Part shown: piece by piece, positions 1 to 9,200 of the stretch | Layout of the letters: every line of letters begins with the position of its first letter | How positions within the stretch are numbered: position 1 is the first letter of the stretch | From: a virus | Length of the DNA stretch: 40,218 nt | Strand: one strand, 5' to 3' | Virus record (IMG/VR): IMGVR_UViG_3300025809_000041 | Location: 1-40,218 of that record | Position numbers and translations under genes: made by a program | Notes under the pieces: model-generated | Database searches by the model: none | Told to the model about the DNA's origin: nothing | What the model saw: only the letters and a program-made list of their open reading frames with translations

Positions 1-204
1 GGCATCCTGTTTGGCTTTAGTAGCCCGTGCCGCAACCCTAGCTTCCTGACGCTTAACCCGCTCTTCCTGCCGCTTCTCTTCATCCTGCTTTTTTAGGCCG
101 TAAGCTAATTCATCTACAAAACCCTGAAAAGGATTTGTCTTCTTTTTGTAGCCGCCTGAAGCTATACCTGCGCGTACTTTTGCAGCCTCTGTCTTAAAGC
201 TCAT
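1..204 (-). CDS. Basic, coiled-coil hypothetical phage protein (5' part only; runs off left edge)
   Basis: The start is the ATG at 204-202 and the frame stays open for 68 codons to the window edge, so the C-terminus is missing. The visible part has a short basic N-terminus and then a highly charged, Lys/Arg/Glu/Gln/Ala-rich stretch from about residue 38 that should form a helix or coiled coil. It overlaps the end of the preceding gene by 11 bases, which suggests translational coupling. The position, downstream of virion genes, suggests a virion-associated or late protein, but I do not recognise a family. High confidence that it is a gene, low on function. Confidence 0.75.
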   Translation of the reverse strand, partial: MSFKTEAAKVRAGIASGGYKKKTNPFQGFVDELAYGLKKQDEEKRQEERVKRQEARVAARATKAKQDA

Positions 205-751
205 CTTTAGGCTCCTCTTCTACCATAGCACCAAGCATAGCCGCCTGTTCATCTTGGGGCGCTGCTATTGTATCAGGTCGGGTCATTAGACCCTCTACAG
301 GAGCCTCCGGGGACGCCTCAGTAGCTGCTTCGTCTGTCTGTGGGGTTGGTTCAGGTTTAGATGCATCCATAAGCCCTATAGAGGCTCTTAGCAGGGTAGG
401 GGTAAGTACAACCCGGTCCTTATCCTCAATCCCCATCTCATACTTAATGCCTACGTCCTTAGCGGCTATCTCAATGTAACGGGCTAAAGGTCCAGCAATC
501 AGGACGGCTAGGTCGATACCTATCTTACCCTTGCTGATGGCCTGTAGAAGAAGCGTGGAGACAACAGTAGTGATGTGGGCGTCTATACCCAACATTGCAT
601 ATACTACTTCAATTTGTTCTGGCTCATCGATCTTATCAATCATGTAGCCTACAGCTTCATCGTAATCGACTAAGTCGGGTGGCCTATGCCAAGAGTAATT
701 TCGGGTATCTGCCGTAAAATTTGCGCCGGGAATAGGAGCCTCAAACCTCAT
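194..751 (-). CDS. Conserved phage hypothetical protein, possibly virion-associated
   Basis: A 185-aa protein. The first 125 residues look globular and begin MRFEAPIPGANFT. They include a hydrophobic, helical middle (about residues 50-95) that looks soluble rather than membrane-spanning. The last 60 residues are Pro/Glu/Ala/Thr-rich and probably disordered. Similar N-termini (acidic, a Pro-Gly motif, then a Trp and Pro-Pro) occur in conserved hypothetical proteins of marine myo- and podoviruses; this is recalled from memory and not checked. It overlaps both neighbours by 11 bases (741-751 and 194-204), so it belongs to a tightly packed late operon. No catalytic motif is visible. Confidence 0.8.
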   Translation of the reverse strand: MRFEAPIPGANFTADTRNYSWHRPPDLVDYDEAVGYMIDKIDEPEQIEVVYAMLGIDAHITTVVSTLLLQAISKGKIGIDLAVLIAGPLARYIEIAAKDVGIKYEMGIEDKDRVVLTPTLLRASIGLMDASKPEPTPQTDEAATEASPEAPVEGLMTRPDTIAAPQDEQAAMLGAMVEEEPKDEL

Positions 752-935
752 CTTCCATCTCCTCTTCCTTAGCCTTCGTGCTATCCGTAGGTTCTTCCAA
801 CAAATCTTCTTCTAATTCGTCAAAATACTCAGGGGTGAAGAACAAGCCTTCTTCACTTATCTGGCTTGTGTTCATGGGCATCTTGCCCTTCATAAACATT
901 TTGATTGATTTCTTGATTGCTTCATCAAACGTCAT
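741..935 (-). CDS. Small acidic hypothetical protein
   Basis: A 64-aa protein with a basic Lys/Met-rich N-terminus (MTFDEAIKKSIKMFMKGKMP) and a strongly acidic Glu/Asp C-terminal half. Its ATG lies inside the last codons of the upstream S74-domain gene (11-base overlap), and its end overlaps the next gene by 11 bases. It has no membrane segment and no motif I can name. Overlaps on both sides and phage-wide gene packing make it a likely real gene. Function unknown. Confidence 0.7.
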   Translation of the reverse strand: MTFDEAIKKSIKMFMKGKMPMNTSQISEEGLFFTPEYFDELEEDLLEEPTDSTKAKEEEMEDEV

Positions 936-3372
936 TGTTAATCATCCCATAATTTACCCGAAGATATCCGTTGTGATCCTCGACTACGGCCTTCGGATGC
1001 GTCTTCTGCACTTCTTGCGCCAGTACTCCAAAGGGAGGGAATTGGTCGGCTCCAACTCGTTTGCCTTCAGCATTCCAATCCCAAGTATAAAAATTAATAC
1101 CTTTTAAAGTGTCGTAATGCTGGATGTTTTCTTTCAGCCTAACGTCTGATGAAGGTAAAAAGTTCTTCAGCCAGCTTGCGCCAGTGCTGGTCCCCAAGAA
1201 AGCGCCACCTAATTGTAGTATGCTATCCATAAATCCGCCGCCGGAAGACTGTCCCGACTGCGCGGTCATCTGTGCGGTCAACAATCTAAGCTCACGCTCC
1301 ATATCGTTGTCGGTAGTCTTCCAGATTAAATCTAGTAGGCTATCTGTGCTATCCCAAAGCCTATTCTGGGCTTCCTGTGTTATGTCGAGGGCTGCTTTTA
1401 CATCTGTTGTATGGGCATCAACCATTATCTGATTATTGGCAGTCTCTACGGTCTGCCGCCACTTAGCATTACTTCTGTCAATTTCATTTTGAAAAGTTAC
1501 ATTAAACTTTTGGCGGTCATTTTTCATGTCCGAATTATACTGCGCAGCGTCATTAGTTTCGCCTGCATTAAACTTCTTTAAGGCATTCATCTCAGATGAG
1601 TTGTGACGCTGTGCAGATACTGCAAGTTCACCCCAAAACTTATTAGCGTCATTTTCATTATCCGCCGTAAACAACCGTTGTGCATTGATAGCGGCAGTAT
1701 TATCGAACAGGGACTGAACATAGGCGGCTCGGTTTATTACCTCTGCCTGTTGATCGTTAGTTAAGTTTTGTAGGTCCATCTGCATAAAGTTTTTGGCGTT
1801 TTGTATTGCCGCCTGTGTCTTAACATCTACGTTGTTCATCTCTAAGTTGGATAAAACATTAGCCTTGTTAATTACGGCTTGCTGACGGTTGTCTAAATTC
1901 TTGATGGTCAGCGTTTGGAAAAAACTTGCGTCCTTCTCGGCCACACCTAGAGTAGCTTCCATAATTGCATTACTAAAAGCTGCCGTTGCCGCAGTACCTG
2001 ATATACCATTGAAGGCTACAGATTTTGAGGCATCGCGGTGCATAGACTGCGCCCAAGCGGGTATAGTAGGGTTGCCGTTAGAGTCTTTGAACTCTTCCGA
2101 TATAATCTTCATTTGACCTAAGACAGTAGCCTTAGAGTCGGTGTAATTACCTTCACCTAGCTTCTGGGCAAACAACTTACCTGATATTGTACTCGTATCA
2201 ATCACAGAACTAATGTCTTGAGAGGCAAAATCATTTAGAGCTTCGCCTAGAACACTGCGTGTGCCGTCTGCATTTACACCAGTGGCCGCACCTTCGATGT
2301 CGGTAATCAGGTCATTGGCATCTACTAATGCATCATCACTTACCGTCCCGTTGACTGCGGTTACCATTTCTTTGTCAGTAAGCTCTATCATCTTGGCGTC
2401 ATAAGTAGCTGTGTCTGGTTGCACTACGTCTGCTACCGTGGCTGCATCGCCCGTAGAAACGGCAGTGTACCCGTCATTTTCACCTAGACTGTATCTCGGA
2501 TCATCAGGGTCAAGAAGTGTACCTTCCGCATCCGCATCGATGGTTGGCATAATATCTGCCAGTTTAAGACCCTTATCATTTAAAAACTTATTAGGGTCTT
2601 CAATGATAGCCTTCATGTCTTCTTGTGACTGTATAACTCCGGCTGCTTTAGCCATCTCTATTACTTCGTCGGAATTGATTTCTACATTACTAGGTGGTTC
2701 TGTGGCGGCGTTATCTTCGGCCTCTGCTAAAAGCGCATCGGCTTCGTCATCATTCCCTTGATCTCGGAGATCTTGGGCCATCGTTGCGTAGCGAGTAGTT
2801 GCTTGGTCATAATCGTCCATGCCGGGATAGTTACCATTTGCATCCTGTGATAATTTATCATAGACCTTACCGTCTATAACCTCAACTTCGTAGGGCATTC
2901 CAAGGAAGTTGTATGAATAAGACATCCCGCCTTCGCCAGCTTTGGTATATATTTGCCGACCACCGATTACACTGCCCTGTTTAATGTCGGCCTCTGGATC
3001 AAGGCCATTTGCCCAGCCCATGAGTTTACCAGCTACAGTAGCCACTGCCGTCACAGGTGACGTAAATCCTAGAATGGAAGCTATTGTGCTTGGGGCTGAA
3101 CCCGTTGGTACAAAGTCGTTATTTTTATTACCTGAAATGTTACCGGAATTTGTATTGATGCTATTCATGGAACCCGTGTAAATGGATTTACCATCGTCAT
3201 CACTACCAAACCCTCCAGAGGAGTTTGCCGCAACTACCTGACCTGCATTATCACCGCTGTCATACGTCAATGTACCGCTTACATATGAAGCGCCATCATT
3301 GGGGGTAAATACGTTTGCTACGCTTTCAGTGAAGCTGTTGCCACCGCCGAAGGTATCTTCCCAAATGCCCAT
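925..3372 (-). CDS. Large virion protein with C-terminal S74-type intramolecular chaperone domain
   Basis: An 815-aa protein. The N-terminal half is Gly/Asp/Asn/Thr-rich, and the middle (about residues 450-680) is Asn/Ala/Gln-rich, helical and coiled-coil-like. The last ~77 residues begin SSDVRLKENI and end with GYLRVNYGMI, the hallmark of the peptidase S74/endosialidase intramolecular chaperone domain. In this family the domain trimerises fibre-like proteins and cleaves itself off using a Ser/Lys pair; the Ser of SSDVRLK (about 741) and a following Lys are present. The start overlaps the Rz1 stop as TAATG at 3372. A fibre, spike or needle-like late virion protein is likely. That the lysis cassette is transcribed just before it is unusual but fits a compact late operon. 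Confidence 0.8.
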   Translation of the reverse strand: MGIWEDTFGGGNSFTESVANVFTPNDGASYVSGTLTYDSGDNAGQVVAANSSGGFGSDDDGKSIYTGSMNSINTNSGNISGNKNNDFVPTGSAPSTIASILGFTSPVTAVATVAGKLMGWANGLDPEADIKQGSVIGGRQIYTKAGEGGMSYSYNFLGMPYEVEVIDGKVYDKLSQDANGNYPGMDDYDQATTRYATMAQDLRDQGNDDEADALLAEAEDNAATEPPSNVEINSDEVIEMAKAAGVIQSQEDMKAIIEDPNKFLNDKGLKLADIMPTIDADAEGTLLDPDDPRYSLGENDGYTAVSTGDAATVADVVQPDTATYDAKMIELTDKEMVTAVNGTVSDDALVDANDLITDIEGAATGVNADGTRSVLGEALNDFASQDISSVIDTSTISGKLFAQKLGEGNYTDSKATVLGQMKIISEEFKDSNGNPTIPAWAQSMHRDASKSVAFNGISGTAATAAFSNAIMEATLGVAEKDASFFQTLTIKNLDNRQQAVINKANVLSNLEMNNVDVKTQAAIQNAKNFMQMDLQNLTNDQQAEVINRAAYVQSLFDNTAAINAQRLFTADNENDANKFWGELAVSAQRHNSSEMNALKKFNAGETNDAAQYNSDMKNDRQKFNVTFQNEIDRSNAKWRQTVETANNQIMVDAHTTDVKAALDITQEAQNRLWDSTDSLLDLIWKTTDNDMERELRLLTAQMTAQSGQSSGGGFMDSILQLGGAFLGTSTGASWLKNFLPSSDVRLKENIQHYDTLKGINFYTWDWNAEGKRVGADQFPPFGVLAQEVQKTHPKAVVEDHNGYLRVNYGMINNDV

Positions 3373-3617
3373 TAGATTTTATCCTTTTCCTCGTTACATC
3401 TACGGATACGATCACGAAGGTAGATGTAGTTTTTGACAGCCTCATCGATTGCCGTAGCCTCGGCGGGAAGACTTTCTAATTCGTCAGCTAATTGGTTGTT
3501 GAACCGCTCATCGTACTGCGCAATTTGGGGGCAGTATATTTCAAGCTGGGTTCTATAAACCGTTTTTGCGCAGCCTGTCAGTAATAGACTTGCGGTCAGT
3601 AAGAGTATCGCTCTCAT
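3372..3617 (-). CDS. Rz1-like outer-membrane spanin lipoprotein (o-spanin)
   Basis: An 81-aa protein starting at the ATG at 3617. It has a classic lipoprotein signal: MRAILLLTASLLLTGC, with LLTG-Cys at residue 16 as the lipobox. After lipidation the mature protein would sit in the outer membrane facing the periplasm and bridge to Rz during lysis. The first 65 bases lie inside the 3' end of the Rz gene in another frame, the overlapping Rz/Rz1 arrangement typical of phage spanins. A longer in-frame ORF to 3671 would add an Arg-rich tail in front of the signal peptide, so I reject that start. The mature part is charged and helical, unlike the Pro-rich lambda Rz1, but the architecture is clear. 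Confidence 0.85.
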   Translation of the reverse strand: MRAILLLTASLLLTGCAKTVYRTQLEIYCPQIAQYDERFNNQLADELESLPAEATAIDEAVKNYIYLRDRIRRCNEEKDKI

Positions 3618-3792
3618 TGTCTGCCATCGCCTTATAAAAATCAGACGCCTTTTTCTGCGCCTGTAGTTCATCAGTCAGAACTTTGTTCTTTTCTTTTGCC
3701 CGTCCTTTGATCTGCCCGAAGACGTAGATAATGGGCAGGGCCAATGCTAAAGTGGCAATGATGTACATCTTAATTTTACCAAAGATGAACAC
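3553..3792 (-). CDS. Rz-like inner-membrane spanin (i-spanin)
   Basis: A 79-aa protein with one N-terminal membrane anchor (about residues 8-26, MYIIATLALALPIIYVFG) followed by a charged, Lys/Glu/Gln-rich periplasmic coiled coil. That is the i-spanin topology: inner-membrane anchor, periplasmic rod, and contact with Rz1 for fusion of inner and outer membranes at lysis. The start is GTG at 3792, overlapping the lysozyme stop as TAGTG. The C-terminal 65 bases overlap the Rz1 gene. At 79 aa it is short for an i-spanin but within the phage range. Function rests on architecture and context. Confidence 0.82.
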   Translation of the reverse strand: MFIFGKIKMYIIATLALALPIIYVFGQIKGRAKEKNKVLTDELQAQKKASDFYKAMADNESDTLTDRKSITDRLRKNGL

Positions 3793-4523
3793 TAGTGGAC
3801 GCCTTCTTTATTATCTTTGAAACGAGCGTATGCAGCCAAAGCGATACCGCCGATTGCACACACCAAGAAGATTGTTTTTAACATAGGGGCGTAAGCTACC
3901 AGACCTTGAATTTGGCCTGCTACCTCGTTCATTGCAGTAGCCGCACCAGCGATCCCGGCCCCCGCCATTGTCTTGGACTTAGCAAGGGATTTAGGAGCCT
4001 CTGCGGTAGGTTTCTGTGGCATCTGCGGCCCACCTTCATCGGAAGGTAGTTGAGCCTCACGGGCGAAGATAGCGGCCTCTGCGGTGCGGCGGCGTGTTAG
4101 ACCACGAAGCGGTGTTAGTTTGCCATCGACACGGGCTTTGTTCCACCGCATAATCTGTTCAGGGCATTCGTCGTACTTTCCAGCGTTCAGGCGTTTCAGC
4201 AAGGTTGATGATCGGAACGCACCACCGCCTAAATTGAATACAAATGAGGTCAAGGAATCATACTGTGATTGAGTCAAAGGTACATTAACGTACTTCTTAA
4301 CAATCTTGCCGTGTTCCTCTAAGTCCTCAATCAGACGCATTTCGGCATATTCTTTAGTCCACTTAACTCCAGAGCGTACCCCTTTGGTCGCCCCAAATCC
4401 GCAAGTCCACTTTCCGCTCGGACAACGGTAGGCGTGTACTAGGCCATCGTCTTTTACTTTGTGCAGACCTTCAAACTTTTTAACTAGTTCTACGCAGTCT
4501 TTTGATACTGTTGTTGGATGCAT
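3792..4523 (-). CDS. GH24 lysozyme (endolysin) with C-terminal membrane segment
   Basis: A 243-aa protein. Residues 5-165 are a glycoside hydrolase 24 muramidase: KKFEG with Glu18 as catalytic acid, AYRCPSGKW with Cys34 and then Thr40 (an E-C-T arrangement like P1/P22-type enzymes), WTCGFGAT in place of the usual WTIGYGHT, and the downstream AFNLGGGAF and RWNKA motifs. It cuts the peptidoglycan glycan strand. Residues 165-243 are an Ala/Gly-rich linker and a strong membrane helix (MLKTIFLVCAIGGIALAAYA) with a charged tail, possibly preceded by a weaker hydrophobic helix. No separate holin gene is visible, so this domain may supply holin-like or membrane-release function (inference). The SD is AGGATAA before the ATG. 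Rz and Rz1 follow directly. Confidence 0.88.
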   Translation of the reverse strand: MHPTTVSKDCVELVKKFEGLHKVKDDGLVHAYRCPSGKWTCGFGATKGVRSGVKWTKEYAEMRLIEDLEEHGKIVKKYVNVPLTQSQYDSLTSFVFNLGGGAFRSSTLLKRLNAGKYDECPEQIMRWNKARVDGKLTPLRGLTRRRTAEAAIFAREAQLPSDEGGPQMPQKPTAEAPKSLAKSKTMAGAGIAGAATAMNEVAGQIQGLVAYAPMLKTIFLVCAIGGIALAAYARFKDNKEGVH

Positions 4524-4526
4524 GAT

Positions 4527-5996
4527 TTATCCTGTTTGTGTGAATGGAGAGGCAAAGCCACTGGCGGGGGTAGGTGACCCCATGCTGGCGTTGCTCCCAG
4601 CTACGTTTTGCACGTTGTTAATTTGTTGCAATGTTTGACGAAGATTTATCACATCGGTGGAAATACTGTTCCCTGCAACATCAGATGTATTTATGTTTAT
4701 GTTACCAAGTTCATCCATGAAGCGCCGGGTGACATTGCCCTGTTGATCAGTACTTGCCTGTGCAAGACGCCCGTTTTCATCGAATGAGTTTCCTAGTAAA
4801 TAAAAATTCCTACTTAACGTAGGGTCAAGTCCTGATTGACCTGCCGCCGATAAAGCAGAATTTCTGGCTTGTATAATTTGACCTGCATCTAGCCCAGCAA
4901 AGCCACTTACAAAACGGCGATCCAGTTCTGCTAATTGTGCAGAAATATCCCTCTGAGCTTGCGCAGAAGAGTTTTCGTAGTCTTGTATATCCTCACGAAT
5001 TTGATCACTTTGATTTGCCTGTGCGGTGAATATATCATTTCTTGAATTTTGAGATATTTCTTGATCATCTTCGTACCTGTCAGTGTATGTGTCAAAACTA
5101 CTCACGAAACCGTCTTGCCCAGACTGAAGGGCTTGCTGATTTTCAAGGGATTGTTGAGCATACAAATCGGCGGAATTTGCCATAGTATCTAAGTTGTCTT
5201 GAAGATCACCTTGCCCTCCAAGGACGTTTGCTTGGGTGTCCGTTAATTGCCCCGAAGTAGTAGCAAATCCATCGGAGATAAGACCCCCCGTCAATTCAAA
5301 GGCGGTGCCTGTCGCTGCAAGGTTAGCAGCACGGGCCGCTTCTGCCTCTTGAAAACCAGTGTTTACCAAATTTTGTACGTTTGAATTGGCAGTATCAACT
5401 GTATCAAATCTACTTCCAACTTCAGCAAAGCCATCCGTGGTGGTTTGATTTAGAGTATTCATCTGATTTGTAGCAGCCGTATTGTACTGCGATAAAAGCC
5501 CTTCAATACTATTAAAACCAGAACTCATAGCCCCGGCTTGGGCCAGACCAGAAGTATCTATTTGCTGAACGATTTGTGCAGGTTGAGAACTAGCGGTGCC
5601 AGACATTATGCCAGAATTATCTGCCGATCCACCGGTCGCATTAGTATATTCACCAGAAGTTGTAGACGAAACATCTGCCGATCCACTTGCGTTGGGATCA
5701 AAAGAGTCGAGCGTACCATTTTTTTGTGCTTTATATGCGTCCTCATACTGCTCAATAGTCATCCCGGTTAAATGACCATAATTATAAGTGTTGGTGGCAG
5801 AGTCGTAGTCGTCTATAATATTCATTGGCTTAATAGAAGCACCGCTTGGTTGCGAAGTATCCGCCGAATTGGAGTAGTATAGACTGTCAAAGCCCCCTCC
5901 GGGTTTAACTAAGTATTCTTGACCTGCGTTTAAAGAACCTTCAGGTAAAGCTTTTATTTCATACCCCGTAACGGGATCAAACCGTTTATCAGCCAT
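4527..5996 (-). CDS. Putative virion structural protein, Gln/Ser/Thr-rich coiled coil
   Basis: A 489-aa protein. The N-terminal ~120 residues are Gly/Ser/Thr/Asp-rich and probably extended. Residues ~150-390 are built of loosely repeated Asn/Gln/Thr/Ala/Asp-rich segments (forms like FNSIEGLLSQYNTAATNQ and GFAEVGSRFDTVD), suggesting a long trimeric or dimeric coiled coil. The C-terminus is Asn/Ser/Gly-rich. There are no Cys residues and no membrane segment. It is the first gene of a promoter-led unit that continues into the lysis genes. Tail-needle, fibre-associated or internal virion roles are all possible. No family recognised. Confidence 0.7.
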   Translation of the reverse strand: MADKRFDPVTGYEIKALPEGSLNAGQEYLVKPGGGFDSLYYSNSADTSQPSGASIKPMNIIDDYDSATNTYNYGHLTGMTIEQYEDAYKAQKNGTLDSFDPNASGSADVSSTTSGEYTNATGGSADNSGIMSGTASSQPAQIVQQIDTSGLAQAGAMSSGFNSIEGLLSQYNTAATNQMNTLNQTTTDGFAEVGSRFDTVDTANSNVQNLVNTGFQEAEAARAANLAATGTAFELTGGLISDGFATTSGQLTDTQANVLGGQGDLQDNLDTMANSADLYAQQSLENQQALQSGQDGFVSSFDTYTDRYEDDQEISQNSRNDIFTAQANQSDQIREDIQDYENSSAQAQRDISAQLAELDRRFVSGFAGLDAGQIIQARNSALSAAGQSGLDPTLSRNFYLLGNSFDENGRLAQASTDQQGNVTRRFMDELGNININTSDVAGNSISTDVINLRQTLQQINNVQNVAGSNASMGSPTPASGFASPFTQTG

Positions 5997-6113
5997 TTTT
6001 AGGCCCCTTCATATAATGTGTAAGATGTGTGAATATGCGTCAGCTATAATTTAGGCTGGGGGGATATTCTGTGAACTAAGTCTAGTTAACTAAGTTCTGT
6101 CTGTTAGTGTGCT

Positions 6114-6142
6114 ATAATAACATTTAATTAGTGTTCTATCAA
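6114..6142 (-). promoter_or_regulatory. Sigma70-type promoter for the structural/lysis block
   Basis: On the minus strand, TTGATA and TATTAT are separated by exactly 17 bases. The predicted start is about 6107, giving a ~110-base leader before the ATG at 5996. It lies in the 245-base gap between the propeller-fibre gene and the 489-aa gene. The same gap holds a perfect 10-bp palindrome, TAGTTAACTA (6083-6092), just downstream of the start, which could be an operator. The rest of the gap is AT-rich with no ORF. A second round of late transcription for lysis genes would fit this position. Confidence 0.6.
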
Positions 6143-6241
6143 GTGTTATAGTAAATTTTTGTGCTTCGATGCTGCACTTCATCCCATACTGCCCTTGTTG
6201 GCAAATATTAAAAAAAATCATTTAGATTCTGCACCTAAGTT

Positions 6242-9200
6242 CTAAACAACCCTTATCTTTAAGTTTTGCGTAGCGTTGGATGTAACCCTGACCGTGCTAC
6301 TATCGGGGAAGTCGTAATCGTAGTCCGTCCCCAGTACAGCACCTTGGTTAAGCGCCTCCGCATCGTAGTTTACACTGACGCCATCACTTGTAGGGATTGA
6401 AGAAGTAGATGTCGTATAAAAGCCGACTGCTAGGTCAAGGCTATCCGTCAAAGTGAAATGGCTTCCATCCGCCACCGCTGCTAGTTGAGTGCTATCCATC
6501 CTGTTAAACTCTGTCTCCGCCAGTGCTTCAGTAAGGGCAGGAATTTCAGCGTTTGTGGTAGCGTTCACCCAATTCTCAGTAGTTGTATATTCAACGCCAG
6601 ATGTTGAGAACTCTGACACTTGAGAGAAGCCGTTAATCGCATACATACGGGTTCCATCAGGCTTAATAGTCATGCCATCAAACTGAATTTTATTATTGAC
6701 ATCATCATCTAGTGCATCGTTTTCATTGGTTGCAATTAGAGTGATGGTTGATGAAAGGTCGTATGCAGTGCTTAAACTATACTCACGATGTTTTGTGCCA
6801 TAGCCAGAGTGCTCGTAGAAAACGTGCAACGTATTCCCGCTGTCTGCCCAGAAGTGGTTTACAACTTTGTTGATGCTATCAGAGATTCCTGGCAAAGTTA
6901 AACTTTGTGTGGGTGTAGTGTTGGTTGAGCTTAATTGATATGATGAAGTCAAAGTGTACTTTTTCATGACTCGGCCTCTATCAAATGTTGTTAGATTAAA
7001 GCCGTTATTTATAAATTGAATAGATGGATCATCATTAAAAGCTGATTCCGTATGGCTATGGCTTGCTGTACTTACAGTCCAAGGCGTTGAACACACATAT
7101 TCAATAATACCGTCAAAGCTAAATTCTTCCCCATAATAGAAACGTGTTCCATCAGGCTTCCAAATTAAACTTGTGGTTGGGTTGCCTGTAAGTGTCTTCG
7201 TGTGAACAAATGTCCCGCTAGACATATCCCACGGAGTGCTTAAATCAAACTGAGAGATACGGGGGGCTGGGCCTCCGCCGCCATCAATGACGTACACCTT
7301 AGTTCCATCAGGCTTAAACTCAATACAGTCAAAGTCCCCAAGGGAACTTGTCCAAGATGCACCCGCTAATGTTACAAAATCTACAGTCGATAGTTTAGTA
7401 GAATTATCGTATGCGTAGTTGCGAGAACCTTCAGCATCGTTGTATTGCCATGTCCCAGAGTTATTTTTAACAATCGGGCGAACACCATCTGTGCCTTTAG
7501 CCACGCTCCATGTCGTATGGTTGTCCGTAGAAACTGCATAGTAGGCATTGCCGCCGTTAAGTGCCTCATCAGCAGTCATGCTGTTTATATCAACCCAGTA
7601 TTGAGTATCGATCTGACCGCCAGAGTTTGTTGTAGCAACTGCATATTGGTTTGTTGTGGAAAAAATATCTTTGGTTTCTAACTCATAGACGTAATGGTTG
7701 TATTGAAAGATAAAGGCTTTAGTCCCATCAGCACTAAATCTAACTTTATAGACGCTAGTTAGATCACCAGAAATATTTCCAGAGCCACTTGTTGTCAGGC
7801 CATCACTATCTCCAACAAGTGTGGCAGATGAAACATCCCAAGCCGTCCCCAAATCAAACACAAGTATAGCAGGGTTGCTGTTGCTGTTGCTTCTAGTCAA
7901 AAGAACAAGTTTAGTGCCATCTGCATTAAAATCTAAAGAGTAGATGTCGCTGCAGTGGGCGCTAAAGCTAACACTTGTGGAAAATGTTCCGCTCGAAGGC
8001 ACATAAGCTGTGCTTAAATTCCACACTGATACATTGCTGTTATTACTTGCAACTACAAATATTTTAGTTCCGTTGGAGCCAAACTGAAAATCTTTCGGAT
8101 CTGCCCCTGCCGCATTAACGTATAAGTCAGACCCTGCCCCGTCATACGTTAAGGTCGTAACATCAAAAGCGGTGGATGCGCTAAACACTCTAATATCATC
8201 GTATATCTGCCCGACCGTAAAAAACTTTGATCCGTCTGGGTTCCACAAAGCGACCTCTGGAACTACATCAATGTCTAAGTTGCTCACTTCTACATAGCTT
8301 ATAGTCGATAAATCATATGGGGTCGTTAGGTCGTAACGATACACCTCATCATTAGTAGCCCCAGCCATGTATATTCTTGAACCATCGTGACTAAAGTTAA
8401 AACCTCTTGCTCCAGAATCTTGACTAGCAAAGTTATATCTCACACCAGTATAAGCTAAGTCACTTACAACATAACCTTCCAAATAACCCGCAACGGATAG
8501 GCCATTGGTAGCATCAACTTCTACGTTCACCATTTCCCAATCGCCAGCAGCAATCGGATAGGACGAAGGCGCTACTTCTTCCGTAAACGTGCCGTCAGTT
8601 GCCGTTACCCAAAGACTGCCACCACCCGTGACTTTGATATTTTTATTAAGTTCATCATTGGGCCAAGTGCCTGTGCTCTTCTCAAGTTTACTTATAGAGA
8701 CCGTGCTATAAAGCTGGTGAACTGTATTAATTTGTCCAGCAAGATATATCCGTGATAAATCAGGAACTACATAGATGGAGCGAGGAAGCGTTTGCAAACT
8801 TGAAATATCAAAATCACTGACAAAAGTAACTGTACTCGTAATGTCGTAAGCTGTAGACAGGGACACTTTAAAGATTCTATCGTTTCCGTAACTGACTCCA
8901 ATTAAAGAATTTCCGTCTTCTGCCCAACCTATACCGCCTTCGTTCTGGCCGCTAATATCTTTGAAACCATCAAAAGACATACCAGAAGAAAGATCGTAAG
9001 CTGTCGTTATAGAATACTGATATATTCTAAAGCTACTGCTCACAGCATAAAACTTCGTGCCATCATCGTTCCACGATATGTCCATAACAGTCGAAACGCC
9101 ATCGCCCGACAGGTTGTAAGATACTGAGCTATAAGTAGCAGATGAAGGGTCAAATTCAGTAGACATATCAAGTTCATATATAATGCCACTCGCCGGACCA

